Below are positions 12,052 to 24,897 of a stretch of DNA of 64,000 bases, one piece after another. Numbering within the stretch: position 1 is the stretch's first letter; each line of letters begins with the position of its first letter. Position numbers and translations under genes: made by a program. The notes below the pieces were generated by a model. The model was not told the origin of the DNA. It saw only the letters and a program-made list of their open reading frames with translations, and ran no database searches. Source of the stretch: Laetiporus sulphureus 93-53 (taxonomy: Eukaryota > Basidiomycota > Agaricomycetes > Polyporales > Laetiporaceae); contig NW_024468542.1 in NCBI RefSeq assembly GCF_001632365.1, positions 68,355 to 132,354 on the forward strand. Direction: 5' to 3'.

Positions 12052-15024
12052 TCAAGACCGGAGCAGTACCCTTTTCGCCTGTTCGCTCGCTTGATGCGCT
12101 TTGGCAATTGACGGTCTCACCGTCCCACGCACAGGTAACGACCCGGTCGACGTAGTCCTATTCGCCATCCTGCCCGCCGCAGGCACCGTCCTCGTCGCCC
12201 GGGGCGTATTCACCGCATTCGCAGCATTGACCACTGCCATCGTGCGCAGCGTCGCGCCATTCTTCCGCGCGACAGCATTGCGAGTGGCATTTGGCTGGCT
12301 CGTGGCAGGTGGCAGACGTGACGGAATCGGCGCAGAGATTGTACGGGCGTACGCTTGTCGCTCTCTCCGCTTCAGGAACGGACTCGGAAGATTTTCCTCG
12401 TCCGAGAGGTCATAGCATGCAGCTGGCCGTGTTGGGATACTCGCAGGCGCGGTGGCTGTCGACGTCGCTGAAGACACAGTGGAACTCGCCGTCGAGATCG
12501 TCGAGGCTACAGACGATACCGATGATGCAGACGCAGACGGCCTCAGGCCTTTGCTTCGTGATGCTACAGTCGGAGTGCGGTCCAATGACGTTCGCCGTGC
12601 AGTACGGTCGAGCGAAGTCCGTCGTGGCCCTTGATCGAATATCGGCGCTTTGATCGGGTTGTCCAGCGAGAGCCGTCCGGAGGATGCTCTCTGTAGCGAC
12701 GGACGTCGCATCCTGTTCGCCTTGACTGTCGTCTGCGGCTGAGGCGTCTGCATCTCTTCCGAGTGCAGGCTCGCGCCCGTACCCAGGCTCGTCCGCCTCT
12801 TGGCCGGCGGCAGCGTGTCCGTTTCGTATCCATCCTCCGATACGCTCTCGCCTTCCTCGCAATCAAAGATCTTAGTAAAGTTCAGCCCTACCCGCGGCGT
12901 GTCCACGAAGAGTTTCGCGAGCTCCGATGGCCTCGGCGTCGCCACAGGCTCCCCAGTCGCAGTCAGGATCACGCCCTTCATTGCCGATGGCGGATCTGCA
13001 TCTGACGAAAACGAGTACAACGAGTCCAATGTCCCCGGGCGCGGCGTTTCGAAAACGAGCGGCTTGCAGAACTGTGATGGTCGCACGGGCGTGCGATCAG
13101 GCGAGTCCGCCAGGCGCGCGAGCGGCGCAAGGATGTTCTTCACCTCCTCGAGTGGCGTCTTCACCTTAGCGTTCATGCTCGCACCTACAGTCGGTTCTGC
13201 GTCAGCATGGTTGAATCTCCCAGCGGTGTATGAAGTGTCGCTAGCAGTACCCTTTTTTTCCGCTGCCTCCAGTGACGCCATCTTCTCCTCCAGCTCTGCG
13301 CGCACCTCGTCCAGGCGCTCACGTTCCTGGTCGAGCTCACCCGCCTGACTTCTGACCCACTCCATCCTCTCCTCGATCGCCCGGGTCATCGCCTCACGGG
13401 TTTTCGTCTCCCAATCAGACCACATCCGCGCAATGTCCTCTTCGCGCCGCCGCACCGCTTCCATAATCTCCTCTTCTCGCCTCGCCATGCGTGCTGCCAC
13501 CTCCTGCTCCTGCTTGAGGACTAACACACGCAGCTCCTCATCGCGCTTCGCGACCGCTTCCCTCACACGTACTTGCAGCATGTTCTCTGCTGAGACAGCG
13601 AGCCCGCGAAGAGACACGATCTGCTCGTCCTTCGCGGCTACGGTAGCAGTTAGCGCGCGTTCGCGTTCGGCAGCTGCTGCTTCTCGCGCGACGAGATCAC
13701 GCTCTCGGTTAATGAGATTGGCCTTGTGTGCCTTGACTTGGTTGAGCCTAGGGGAAGTACGTAACTGGGGTCATAGGGAGGAAACAAGATGACCACTGAC
13801 AGCTTCTGAGTCTCAGCGACTTTGAATGCAAGCTCCAGCCGTTCATGTCCTAGAAGTTGTGCTGCTGACGGGCGCATTGCGGGCTACGTACAGTCTCACA
13901 GGTCAGCGTTTACGAGCAATGGTCCCAACACTCACGTTAAGGTTCAGCATAGACTTGATGACGCTTGCGAGTGCATTACTGTACCCTTTCGGTAATGGTG
14001 GTATCCTTCCGTTCCTACGGAGGGCTACAGTAGTCTGAACGTGCGCATATATTTGCATACGCACCTGATGAGTATGCTAAGCTCCGCGTGTGTCTTGGCT
14101 TCGTGGAATGGCGGTTTGAGTGCACATAGTTCATAGATGAGACAGCCGAGGGACCAGATGTCCGACTTTGAGTCATATGCCTTCTCTTGCATGAGTTCCG
14201 GCGACATGTAGTATGGTGTCTGTCACAAAAAGTCCGCATACATTATGGGGACGTGCATCGCACGAGAGCATTCAGACGTACTCCGACGTAGGTATTGGCA
14301 AAGCTAGCCTGCGCGAGCGCCTTGGACAAGCCGAAGTCGCCTAGTTTCACCGTGTTGTTTTCGTCCAAGAATACTTTCGCAGTGTGAGATATACCTGTGG
14401 ATGTATGCCACGATCACTCACCATTGTCCGGCTTCAAATCACGATGCAGAATCTGCGGCCTCTTCTCCTTCCCATCCGCCTCTCCAGAGCCCCCAGCCCT
14501 TGTCGGGTTATTCGGATGGTGACAATGGTTGAGTGCAAGCAGAATCTGCATGAAGTAGTTCCAAATGGTGTCCTCCGGTACCGGCCGATTATACCGCTGT
14601 GCCTGCTTGATGATGCTCGAGAGGTCGCCGCCACCGCAGTACTCCATGAGAATGTAAAGAATCCCTGCATCGCGATCGACATGCCTATCATGGTAGCGAA
14701 CGATGTGTTCGTGGTGGAGGTCTTTGAGGATGTTCCTGCATAGGCGCAGGTTAGCCGAGCGAAGACGATGCCACGAAAAGAAGACGTACACTTCTGAGAC
14801 GATCTGCTTGCGGTCACGCTCTGACATGCGCTCAAAGTTGAGTTCCTTGCGTGCAAATATCTGGGTAACCATACGTTGCAATGTCTGTGAAGGTCCCACC
14901 GGAGAATGTTCAAGACTTTGTTACTGACCACGCCGTCCGATTTTCGTCGAACCTTTCTGATGATACCGAAGGACCCTGTGCCAATGACGTCGAGAGGCTC
15001 GTACAGGTCCAGTGGTGAAGACAT
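12052..15024 (-). CDS. nimA: NIMA-related Ser/Thr protein kinase
   Basis: Starts [20 protein letters not shown] at 15024. The glycine loop GTGSFG is followed by [10 protein letters not shown]. Downstream exons give [20 protein letters not shown], the alphaC-beta4 block [18 protein letters not shown], the hinge [14 protein letters not shown], the catalytic loop [10 protein letters not shown], a [12 protein letters not shown] activation segment, and [20 protein letters not shown] (PE motif, subdomain IX). [13 protein letters not shown] and the EYCGGGDL hinge are diagnostic of NimA/Kin3/Nek2. The second half (12052-13617) is a coiled coil rich in Arg/Glu followed by a Ser/Thr/Pro-rich tail ending VLLRS, as in NIMA kinases. 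It promotes mitotic entry and spindle/septum functions. The kinase domain carries an Ala/Gly/Glu-rich insert before HRDLKPDN. Confidence 0.92.
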
Positions 15025-16020
15025 GGCAGAAGGGAATAAAGCAGCTACAAGCGAAGCCGAAGGGAATGGATGAGGAGGAGATAGTCGGAGAGCGACTGGA
15101 GCGGTACAGCAACGACGAGCGCCAAGGTTCTGTCTCGGACCAAGTCGAACAGAGCGTGTCACGCGTAGATCACGTGAGCGTGTTTTCGCGTTTCATTTAG
15201 CTGCGACGCGCAAGACGCGCGCGAGCTCATCTCGCTCCTCGCTGAAATCCGCCGCGTTTCCCTGAGATTGCACGCGCCTGAGATGCATTATTTTGCTTGA
15301 GACACCTAGCGCTGAATATTGAATGCTCATGTTTCTCATAAGAGGCCTTTCCTTAGTTCAAATAGCCATTAGTGCAACATGAATGAGGTTGGAGACTTGC
15401 CGCATTACGACTAAAACCTCTCCCCGGTCTGGTCGGATGCACCGCTCGTGGGACATTGTTCTTCCATCGCAGGAAGCTAGTAGTATCGCACACCCTGAGC
15501 AGCTAAGTCATGCTCGGAACATAAACAGGCTCTCGAAGGCACGATCTTCGTTTGGCCGATTGCAGCACATCGATCGTTGATTGGAAAAACAGAAATATCG
15601 GCGAAGACTCGGTTGCGCACACGGTTGTGTCGCCTTGAAAGCGGCCACGAACCCTTGCAAGGCAATTTGCTGAGAGAGCGAGCGAGACGGGATTGGTGAT
15701 TGCTGGCGGAGATTGAGAGGTTCTTCAGTAGACTTTGTTCTCGCCTTCGCGGAGCACATGGGTGGATGGAAGCTGTACGGCCAATCGCCTCGTCCACATG
15801 GGCCGGGAGCACGCTGCTCTTTACTGTGCGCGTGCTCCGAGCTGGACCTTCGCGCAGAGCCAGATCGATATTGCCTCTCTCCCAATCCAGCCATCATGCA
15901 ACAGTCTAAACCTCGCATCTCCTGCCGCCTCTCCTCCTTTCCCCCACCAACGTAACCCCCTCTCCCCTCCCGCTCGCAGTGTAGCCTTCTCGCTCGTCTG
16001 TCATATCTCAAGCCCCGTCA
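15025..16020. other. Divergent promoter region, kinase and deaminase
   Basis: About 1 kb between two divergent start codons. Overlapping ORFs are present on both strands but none is recognisable, and no TATA box is obvious. It contains a CACGTG E-box within ATCACGTGAGC near 15170-15180. Confidence 0.4.
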
Positions 16021-17302
16021 ATGCGTAGGCAGCGAGCGATCCGAGGTTGACTCTATCTCATCGATCCCCATTCCACCAGGTCTCATCATCCGCGACAACG
16101 CTGTCCATGTCGGCGAGTACATCGGGAACTACATCTCCAAGCGGTACGCTACAGAAAGTTTGCGATAAGCCCTCGCTGACTGCCTGTACATCCAGTATCA
16201 ACGACTTTGCCCCCACTCCAGAGAAGCCGTTCGTCCTTGGGCTGCCCACGGGCTCCTCACCCATCCCGACGTACAAGCATCTCATCAAACTCATCAAGGA
16301 CGGAAAGCTTTCGTCAGTGCCGCAAACTCATACACTTCCAACCCGCGATCTAACGATCCACTCCGCAGCTTCCAAAATGTGGTCACCTTCAACATGGACG
16401 AGTACGTCAACCTCCCGCAGGACCACCCCGAGTCCTACCACACCTTCATGTTCCGCGAGTTCTTCTCTCACAGTACGCGCCCGGCCCCGTCTATCATCCG
16501 CTCTGAGCTAACTTACCAACCGCAGTCGACATCCGCCCGGAGAACGTAAACATTCTCAACGGCAACGCCAAGGACCTCATCGCCGAATGCAACGCGTACG
16601 AGGCCAAGATCAAGGCCTACGGCGGCATCGAGCTCTTTCTCGGCGGTATCGGCGAGGACGGCCACATCGCCTTCAACGAGCCCGGCTCTTCTCTCGCTTC
16701 GCGCACCCGCATCAAAACCCTCGCGTACGACACCATCCTCGCCAACGCCCGCTTCTTCAACAACGACATCGCCGCCGTCCCCCGCATGGCCCTCACCGTC
16801 GGCGTCGCTACCGTCCTTGACGCCCGCGAAGTCATCGTCGTCGTCACCGGTCAGCGCAAGGCACTGGCGTTGAGCAAGGCTATTGGTGAGTAATCTTATA
16901 TATGATCGTGGTGCCGATGATTGACCGCGTCGTGTTTTCTCTAATGCAGAGGAGGGCATCAATCATTTGGTACGAGGATCAGCCTTGCTTATCCGGACTC
17001 CCGTCTGATCACAAACAGTGGACACTGTCTGCGCTTCAGATGCACCCGTGGGCACTCATCGTCGTCGACGAGGATGCGACAGCCGGTATGTTCTCATTGA
17101 CCTCTCCACATTGACCCTTCCTCCCCGCTCCTTCAGCCATCATCTTTCGCATGCCGCTCACGGAACCTTTCCTGCTGCAGAGCTGCACGTCAAGACAGTC
17201 AAGTACTTCAAGTCGATCGAGCGTGTACAGGACGAGGTCGAGGAGATGCATGCCAAGATCAGACAAGGCGGCCTTCATGAGCCATTGGGCAGCATGGAAT
17301 GA
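16021..17302 (+). CDS. NAG1: Glucosamine-6-phosphate deaminase
   Basis: The first exon is only ATGC at 16021-16024. It splices over a 55-nt intron to give [19 protein letters not shown], the canonical family start. Further exons give [58 protein letters not shown], and [20 protein letters not shown]. The Asp, His and Glu of the active site ([16 protein letters not shown]) are all present. It ends HEPLGSME at 17302. The enzyme converts glucosamine-6-phosphate to fructose-6-phosphate and ammonia, the last step of chitin/GlcNAc catabolism. The length (about 280 residues) is normal. Confidence 0.95.
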
Positions 17303-17645
17303 GCTCAGCCCACTGTGCTCCGCCTTTACACAACCGGAATAGAAAGAAGCGCATCCTGGCCATTCAAAGTGAAAACATGGTCATTGTAATTTATGTCTTA
17401 CTTGCATATCCGAAGGAGATCTGGGTGCATGGGCTTTCATAAAGGTTTTCACGACATGTGTAGAGCAGACACGAGGATCTTGTTTCCGTGTAGGGAAATG
17501 AATACATGACGTTTCAAAATTTCATGTTGCACAATGCGCATACACTGCGCTCTTCTGCGGAAGCCAGACGCATATTGCGAGGCGATAAGAGAAATGAATA
17601 TCATGACAGCCCGACATCGGATAACACGAGACATATATGATCCAC
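17303..17645. other. Convergent 3' interval
   Basis: Separates the deaminase and ribosomal protein genes, which converge. Short frames only; nothing recognisable. Confidence 0.4.
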
Positions 17646-18648
17646 TTAATCCCAGCCCGTCGGAGCGGCAGCGTCAGCTCCCCAACCTCCAGTAGTAGCA
17701 GCGGGAGGGTCTGCTGCCCAGTCGGTGGAACCGGCACCTGTAGGCTCCGTAGACCAGTCGAGAGCACCTATAGCAAGTAATCAGCTCAAAACTGCAAACG
17801 AAATACAATTCATGACACGCACCGCCCTCGCCGGCCAATGCAGGGTTGATGCCGCCCACGGCGGGGGCAGATGTGGCTTCCCACTCGTTGACAGGCGCCT
17901 CGGCAACTGCGCCCGCAGCGGCCTCCGCCTTCGCCTGAGCCTCCTCCTGCTGCTGCTTCTCGACCTCCTCGGGATCGCGGTAGAAGAACATGTCCACCAT
18001 GACGTTCCAACCCTCGGGAGTGCGGGGGATCGTGCCGCGGAGGCGAAGGACTTCGCGCGCGAGGAGCCACCACATCAGACCGATCGAGTGACGCGACTTG
18101 TTGTTCGTTGGAATGACAACGTCGACGAACTTCAGCGGCGCATCGGTGTCGCAGAACGCGATGACGGGGATGTTGACGTATGATGCCTCGCGGATCGCCT
18201 GGTGGTCCACACGCGGGTCCGTAACGACAATCAGACGCGGCTCCTTGAATGAACGGGTGATATAATTGGTGAAAGACCCGGGCGTGAAACGGCCCGCGAT
18301 GGCTTGCGCGCCAGTATTTGCGGCGTACTTGAGTACAGCACGGTGCCCGTACGGGCGAGCAGAGATGATACAGACGTCGTTTGGATTCTCAATTGCTGCG
18401 ATGATACGAGCAGCGAAGACAAGCTTTTCCCAGGTCTTGCCGATGTTGAGTAGGTGGATTCCTGAGGAAACGTCGAATTCGGGGTGCGCACAAATCGTAC
18501 AACGTTACTGACCATCAGACCTCCGCTTCCAGACGTACGGCAACATCTGCTTGTCACAGTTTTTGCTACCAATGTGTGATTGCGCAGCCAGCAGGAGCTT
18601 TATGTCATCCTCGCTCGCGTTGAGCACAGATGGCAATTTTGACGACAT
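17646..18648 (-). CDS. RPS0: 40S ribosomal protein S0 (uS2, RPSA/p40)
   Basis: Starts [20 protein letters not shown] at 18648, then [11 protein letters not shown]. The second exon gives [74 protein letters not shown] and [18 protein letters not shown]. The last exon encodes the acidic, Trp-containing tail with [12 protein letters not shown] and ends PTGWD. These are near-invariant uS2 blocks. The protein is part of the small-subunit head and is needed for late 40S maturation. Two introns are present: one after about residue 45 and one before the tail. The length (about 290 residues) is usual. Confidence 0.95.
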
Positions 18649-19102
18649 GGTGGACCTAGACAGAGAAAGAAGCGCATCAACATCCGGTGGTCTTGGAAGC
18701 CATCCACCGCACGCCTCGCGCGAATTTCGCCGTTTTTGCGCAGAAACGAAGGGTGAACAACAGGAGACGCACCGCGAGGTTGTTTTGAGCCGGGCGTCGG
18801 GAAGGCGACGTAGGTGAGCTTGTAGACAGCGATTCGGGCGTGCTCGGTGTGGTCCTCGCCAGCGCTCAATCGTAAGTTCGCGACTTGCCGCAATATTCCC
18901 ACGCCACACTCGTTACAGTTTTCCTCTGTCCAGCACTGGCTTGACTTCCTCATCCTCCATCGATTTCGTCGTCTACTCCGTCCAAAGTGCTGGAGATATT
19001 CTGGTTCAAACTGCACTGCTGTTACGCTACCAGTTATGTGACCATCTGCTACTTTCGGGCTCTTTGAGATCAGGAAGCGGTACTCTGCAGCAATCTCTCC
19101 TG
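18649..19102. other. Promoter region of RPS0
   Basis: Intergenic stretch upstream of the ribosomal protein gene and downstream of the methyltransferase stop. No gene recognised. Confidence 0.4.
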
Positions 19103-20417
19103 CTAAGCCTCGTCAATACCCAGGTGCTCTTTTCTCGCCTCTCGTGCCAGTGCCGCGATCTCTGCAGGGCCTGTCTTGCAACACCCTCCTACAATTACTC
19201 CGTGCCAGACTTCTTGTTTCAAGATTGGCTGGGCCATCTCGCACAGCCTGCGTGCCCAACCCTCACCCACCGCTGGTGGCTCCCCTGTTGACCACGTCTG
19301 CGTCGCCGGATCGTACGCGTCGCCTCTATTTGGGTACACAACCAGCCACGGCTTCTGCTTGCCATTGAGTATATGGCCAACCGCACTCGTCATCTCCTGC
19401 AGTAGTCCGCCGAGGTACTTCGGTTCTGTGCAGTTAATGCCTAAACCCCATGGATGTGGTGTTTGAATGCGCCCTTTCTGTCCCAATGCGGCTTCCGCGA
19501 CGTCGCATGCCCTGAGTCTCTCTCCACCTTGTGTCCGCTCTTCGGGGAAGCGACCGCCGGGATATACGGTGCCGATCCACCACGGTTTCATTTCTGCTAC
19601 ACCTGTTTCGTTCTGTAGCATCCCTACGGCCCTGCGAATCGCTTTGACCTCCCTCGTGAGTGGCACTGTCTCGAATGCGATGAAGTCGATCAGGTCCCAC
19701 ACATCCCTGTCCTCCGTAAACACGCGCAGCCTCTCCAGGTGGAACGCCGTCAACGCATCTATAGCTTCTTCCTCGAGTCGCCGTCCCTCCTGGGTGTCCT
19801 GGAAGGCATTGCAATTCTTTCCGTCCTCGGAGTATCCTCGCGGACCATACGGAGGAGGGTAGAAGCCGTCGAATTCTTGCGCGGGAGAGAGCGTTGCTCC
19901 GAAAGGGCCTAACGATAGTGCGATGTTGATCCTTCTAGCAGTCGCCCACGCTCCGCTGTCCGCTTGTTCGTTCACGAAGCGTCTTCGGGCTTCCGCCGCC
20001 AGCTTGATAGCCTTGCACATTATCCGTTTAGCGTCGTCCTTCCCGTAGCCGCATCGTTCGAATGTGCTGAATGCACATTGGTATCTACATCTCCTTATGA
20101 GTAACTGGTCTGTGGCAAGGAGGGTTGCGTACGTTGAGGTGAGAATGACATCTGCGCCGGCCCGCAAGAACGCAAGATGTGTCTCGATAATCAGTGCCGG
20201 GTTGTCCTCGATAGGCTTCGCTGACCACAGGGGTGTGGATATGTTCTGGTGGAACATATCCTCCAGTGTCGTTCCCTACCGCCATGGACATCACGAGCAA
20301 TAAGCAATTTAGGCACGAGCATGTATTCCGGAGAAAGATGGTACGCACGAAACCACCGTCAAGCACGAGAACTTGCAAAACATGGGCATCTTTCCCAATG
20401 GACTCCGAAGTCTCCAT
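19103..20417 (-). CDS. Homocysteine S-methyltransferase
   Basis: Exon 1 (start 20417) ends VLQVLVLDGGF. A GTGCGT...GTAG intron joins it to GTTLEDMFHQNIS, giving the family's DGGFGTTLE motif. A second, 48-nt intron (GTACGC...GTAG, near 20077-20125) lies in frame inside what looks like open frame. Removing it restores ILTSTYQCAFSTFE. Zinc ligands are visible in WGLGINCTEPKYLGG and VIVGGCCKTGP. FIAFETVPLTREVKAIRRA is also characteristic. The enzyme moves a methyl group from S-methylmethionine or S-adenosylmethionine to homocysteine to make methionine (yeast Mht1/Sam4). An insert of about 30 residues with PYGPRGYSEDGKNCNAFQ is longer than in yeast. Confidence 0.88.
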
Positions 20418-20663
20418 GGTGAAATAAGGGTTTCGTGAACTGCAGAAAGACGAGTTGGACAGTTCCGGTCTCGGAGATGATGATGGTCAGGTTGAGAATG
20501 TTGGACACGCTGAGCTCGTCATAATCGATGGTCTAGAACGTCGAGTCCTGACCTAAGAGGTATTATGAGGCGAGTGAATCGTATACAAAAAGTTTCTAAT
20601 GCATAACATGTCATACACAAAGTCCGTACATGATCATGACTACGTACATAGCTACCGTATATT

Positions 20664-23600
20664 TTACACATGGGTGTTATTCCAAACCGAACGGACAACG
20701 AAGTCTGCAGGGTCTGGGTCTGTGATCTGTGAGAGTGCAGGGTTCACGACGAATTGCACTGCAAGAGGCGAAGGAAACATACTCAGTATAGGCTTACGCA
20801 CGGTGGATGATATAGGACTTGCCTTTGCGGTCGATTCCAGGAATCAGGTAGAAGCCATTGAACGGATTGCCGGTGGTGGTGTCAACGAAATAACCTACAG
20901 TTCCTGAGGGATGATCAAGCCATGCATATGCTGCAACGCCGCCTTTCGCGGAGAGCGTGAATGTCAGGCTATCCCCTGCAGTCAGGTCTATCTCAGGGTC
21001 GATCAATTCTGCGTTTGCGAGAGAAGTTGGAGTGTACTGTGTTAAGGTACTTCCGTTAATGCATTGCATTCTCACGGCAACGGACAGTGTACTCACGTAA
21101 GACTCCATGGTAGCCGTGCGGCCCTCAACCTGCGCGGTGACGTTGAGTAGCATGAACGAGTTTGTTGGCGTCGCCCCCTCCGGCAATATCACGTCGAATC
21201 CTTGCATCGACATGAGCACAGTATTATTCAGCGAGGGCGTCGAGAACTCGTGCGTCATTGTCCCCAGCTGGTTCCCCGCCCAGTCATACCACGTCAGCAG
21301 CGCTGTGCCGTTCACCGTGTACCATCTGTCGTTCGTGACCATGATATCCAAGGTCTCGTTATCCGGCGTCCAGAATGGGTAAACGATCACGGGTGAGTAG
21401 ATGCTCGCCATGCCGTAGTTGAGCACCTTCCACCGCCCGGAATATTCAATCGCCGCCCAACTCGGAGCCTGCCATATGTCGTTCAGCTGCCACACGAGCG
21501 CACCGAGGTTGTTCTCGCCGAGCCCCGCGCCGCGCCGGTACCATGCGATTTCGGAGATCATGTTCATTGATTGGAAGACCTGCGTGCTCCAGCACCACTG
21601 CGCGAATGTTTGATTGGAGTCGGAGGTGCCCGGCGTAGGCAGCCAGAGCTTGACTGCCATCGTCATTTGGCCTTGACCTTGTGGGGCGTTCGGGTTCGGC
21701 CATGCGAGACTGCCTGCAGGCGGATGGTGGTCGCGCGACATAACTACTGTCGAGTTGAATGAGTAGTCTTCAGGTTCCCGGAGGGCTTCTTCCCAGGTGT
21801 AGAAGGAGGGCATCGAGTGGAAGCTAGGTTGTGATGTCAGCATTGTTAATTGCGAACTTGCGACAGACAACCTACCCAAACTCATTCACAAACCTGCGGC
21901 GACGAAGTCAGATGCTTTCGAGCTCCACGTACGCAGAACACCCACCTGGCAACAGGGTAGGTACTGTAGTTGAACGCTTGCGATGCATCATAGTTGTAAC
22001 GTTCTGGGCAGAGTACATCAGCGTATCAACAGATCGTACTGAGAACTTGACACACCAGCGTTTCCATAGATATAACCAGGCGTCTTGTTCTCGAATCGCA
22101 GAACGTACGGATCAAGGCTCAGCACGCCGTTCGTCGTGGAGCAGTCTGTATAGGCCACCTGAGAGCCAGTAAGTATCGCTATGTCTTGACCATCAAACGC
22201 GACCTTACTGAAGACTGCTCTTGATACGTGATATCGTGCAGGAAGTCCTGGAACATGTACACGAACTATGCCATTCGGTCGATCAGTTGGTATCTCACAG
22301 GTTTCGCCAAGCGATACTCACTTCATCCAGATAATGCGTACCATTCGCATACGTATCGTTGATGTCAATGACGATGTTCTCGATCTCGTTTCCGCCAGCC
22401 CATTGCACGTTGCTGGGGTGCTTATTGATTCTGCGTACGTTCTCGCGCACTTCTGGGTCGATTGACACGAGAAGGAATTCGTTCAGCGGGTACGTTGCGT
22501 CCGAGAAAATCATCTCGGACCATGCGAGGATGCCGAGCTCATCGCAGAGAGAGTAAAAGTCGTATACGCCAGTCAATTCGTCGGACGGCTGGTAGATTCC
22601 TCCGCCCCAGACTCGGAGCTGCAAATAGTCAGCATTTGAAGAATATTTAGAGGCGAGTGACTTGTCGACGCACCATGTTCTGCCCGCTCAGAACAGCACT
22701 CTCAAGTACCCAGCGTACCTTCTCCGTCGTGATGCGGGGATAGAACGGGTCGAATGGGATAATGTTCGTACCCTTTGTATAGAACGCTTGGCCATTGATC
22801 ACAAAGTGCCACTGGTCTCCGGGCGTAATGCCCCTCGCGTCGATCTCTTCCTGCGGATACGCAGTCTGTGCGAGTTCGATTGTGCGGAATCCGCTTCGCA
22901 GTTGGAAGCTCGTGCTATCGAGGAACATTCCGAACTCGTCTCCGAGGGCGAGGGTGATTGTGAAGTTATATAGCGTTGGCGTGCCAAGGTCGCGCGGGTA
23001 CCACCGCTGCGGAACACCCTCGGGCACCGTCATCGTCGCGCTCACGAATGTAGGCGCGTTCGTCGACGCAGGTATCGAGCTGACGGCAATGGGCCCAGAG
23101 GATATATCCAGCTCGGGAATGGCGATCTCAATGGTTGGGCTGAAGCTTGGCAGGACCGAGCGCACACCGAGAGTGACGTTGACGAGCCAATCAGCAGTCT
23201 GATCAGGGGCGATGAGGGCAGTCTGCCCGAGCTTAGAGATCTCGAGAGAAGTCTGGTCGATGAAGACGCTGCCGCCATTTGATGCGAGAAGAGGATGCGC
23301 GGCGGGTGTATCATTACTCGTCTCGAATGTCGGAACTTCCGAGAGCGTAACCAGATATGCCGGCCTGAAAATGCCGGCCGGGACGAACGCTGGACCCTGC
23401 GCTTCATTAGCCCGTGCGTCGAATACTCACAAACCGAAAAGCCTCACCCAATCCCATCCAAAGTCAGACTGTATCTTGCGCTCATATTGGCGGAAACCTG
23501 CATATTCGAACTGCCGTCCCGTTATTGAAAACACAAGCTGCACCGGAAGCGTGAGTACTCACGTCGCTGGTAAGTGGAACCTCTGTGCCAGGAAGAGAGG

Positions 23601-24194
23601 TGACGTTCAATCCATAGAAGTAGGCAGATTCGAACGCGACAGTGATGTTACTGTCGCTCTCGGACGGCGAAGCAAGCATGTCTGTCACATCGTACACGTA
23701 CTGCCGGAACTGATTGTCGACCCAAGCAATGGGGTGGCCAGCGACAGTCTGAAAACGAGTGCATGAGTATCAGCGCTGAGATGACCGAAGCGTCACAGAA
23801 CGCACGATGTTTGCGATTGTATCCAGGCCGTAAAATACCAGTAATGTCCTCGTGGATGCATTCGAACCAACTACATCAGTATACGTCTTCAGATCCGCAG
23901 TGTATGTCCAGCTATCATTGACGATCCATCGTTGGGTATACTCTGCGAAGGTGAGACTTCAGCCGGCGGGTACGGTCGCGGAGGACACACACCATTGATT
24001 TCCAGCAGCGGTTCCGTGATGACTCCAGCTTGAAGGAGGTCAAGATGGGCCTGAGACGGCACTGAGCCTGGAATTACTATCGATCCGTTCCCATTCCTCA
24101 ACGTCCACTGAAGATCAGACAGGCTGAACACATTCGCGAGTGCGACTGCGGGGAGGGATGCTGCGATCGCAGCTAACAAAACCATGGCCCACAT
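20664..24194 (-). CDS. Secreted beta-mannosidase (GH2)
   Basis: Starts MWAMVLLAAIAASLPAVALA (24194), a signal peptide, then VFSLSDLQWTLRNGNGS. Many short exons follow. The sugar-binding domain includes GSVPSQAHLDLLQAGVI, and the jelly-roll part includes FEYAGFRQYERKIQSDFGWD. The barrel has LRVWGGGIYQPSDELTGVYD, WSEMIFSDATYPL and NVQWAGGNEIEN (acid/base Glu), with the nucleophile Glu in RFVNEFG followed by FHSMPSFYTW. The end, FVVRSVWNNTHV, matches fungal GH2 mannosidases and needs the final intron (about 20781-20815). Many NxS/T sites fit secretion. It releases mannose from the non-reducing end of manno-oligosaccharides and works with endomannanases in hemicellulose breakdown. Confidence 0.9.
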
Positions 24195-24237
24195 CGCGCC
24201 TATGAAGTAGCGATATTCGCCTTGCCCTCGTCTGCAT

Positions 24238-24250
24238 CTATATATATACA
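24238..24250 (-). promoter_or_regulatory. TATA box of the beta-mannosidase gene
   Basis: The minus strand reads TGTATATATATAGATG about 45-55 bp upstream of the ATG at 24194, a good position for a short-leader fungal gene. Confidence 0.6.
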
Positions 24251-24897
24251 GGCGAAGGAAGAATGTATCTACCAATGAGGCGGAAGCTGCGGTGACCCAT
24301 GACCGCTTTCGACGTGCGTGCTCGCTGATTCCGAGGAAAGACGGCCGGAAGAATTCCAAATCGATGATCAATTCACGTAACCGGAAAAAACGTGTTCGTT
24401 GGGAGCGGAGAACAAGACGCAGGGACTGTGCGCTTCGTTCGCGAGGTCAGAGTCAAAGATCATCGATCAGTACTAGTCTTCAGCAGCCTCCTGCGGCCAC
24501 TCATCCACGGGAAGGGGGGGTGAATGGAGTGGGCGCGAGAGTGGGTCAGCTTAAATTTGTGAGCAGCTTTAACTCGTGTTGATGCGCGTACGAAGGTGGA
24601 CTAAGGCAATCATTCGAAGCCTTCTCCAGATCAGATAATTAGCTTGATGTGGACGCCGTGCTGCTTGCCCGGCCACCGCAATTGCATGTGGACAGCTCGC
24701 ACAACCCGCGACACAATTAGACAAGGTACAGGCGGCCGCATAGACGATGGAAGACCCCGTGAAGAGAAACGCCAACCTCCGAATTTTGGCCATGACGACC
24801 ACCTAATCACGATTCGGTCGATTGTCGTAAGAGCTATATGTAGCAGCACGAGATCCGACGTCGGGTGGGCAGAAAGGTCTCGGATGAGAGCTCATGG
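24251..24897. other. Divergent intergenic region
   Basis: Upstream of the beta-mannosidase and the HNH gene. It holds a G-rich run near 24515-24522 but no recognisable gene. Confidence 0.35.
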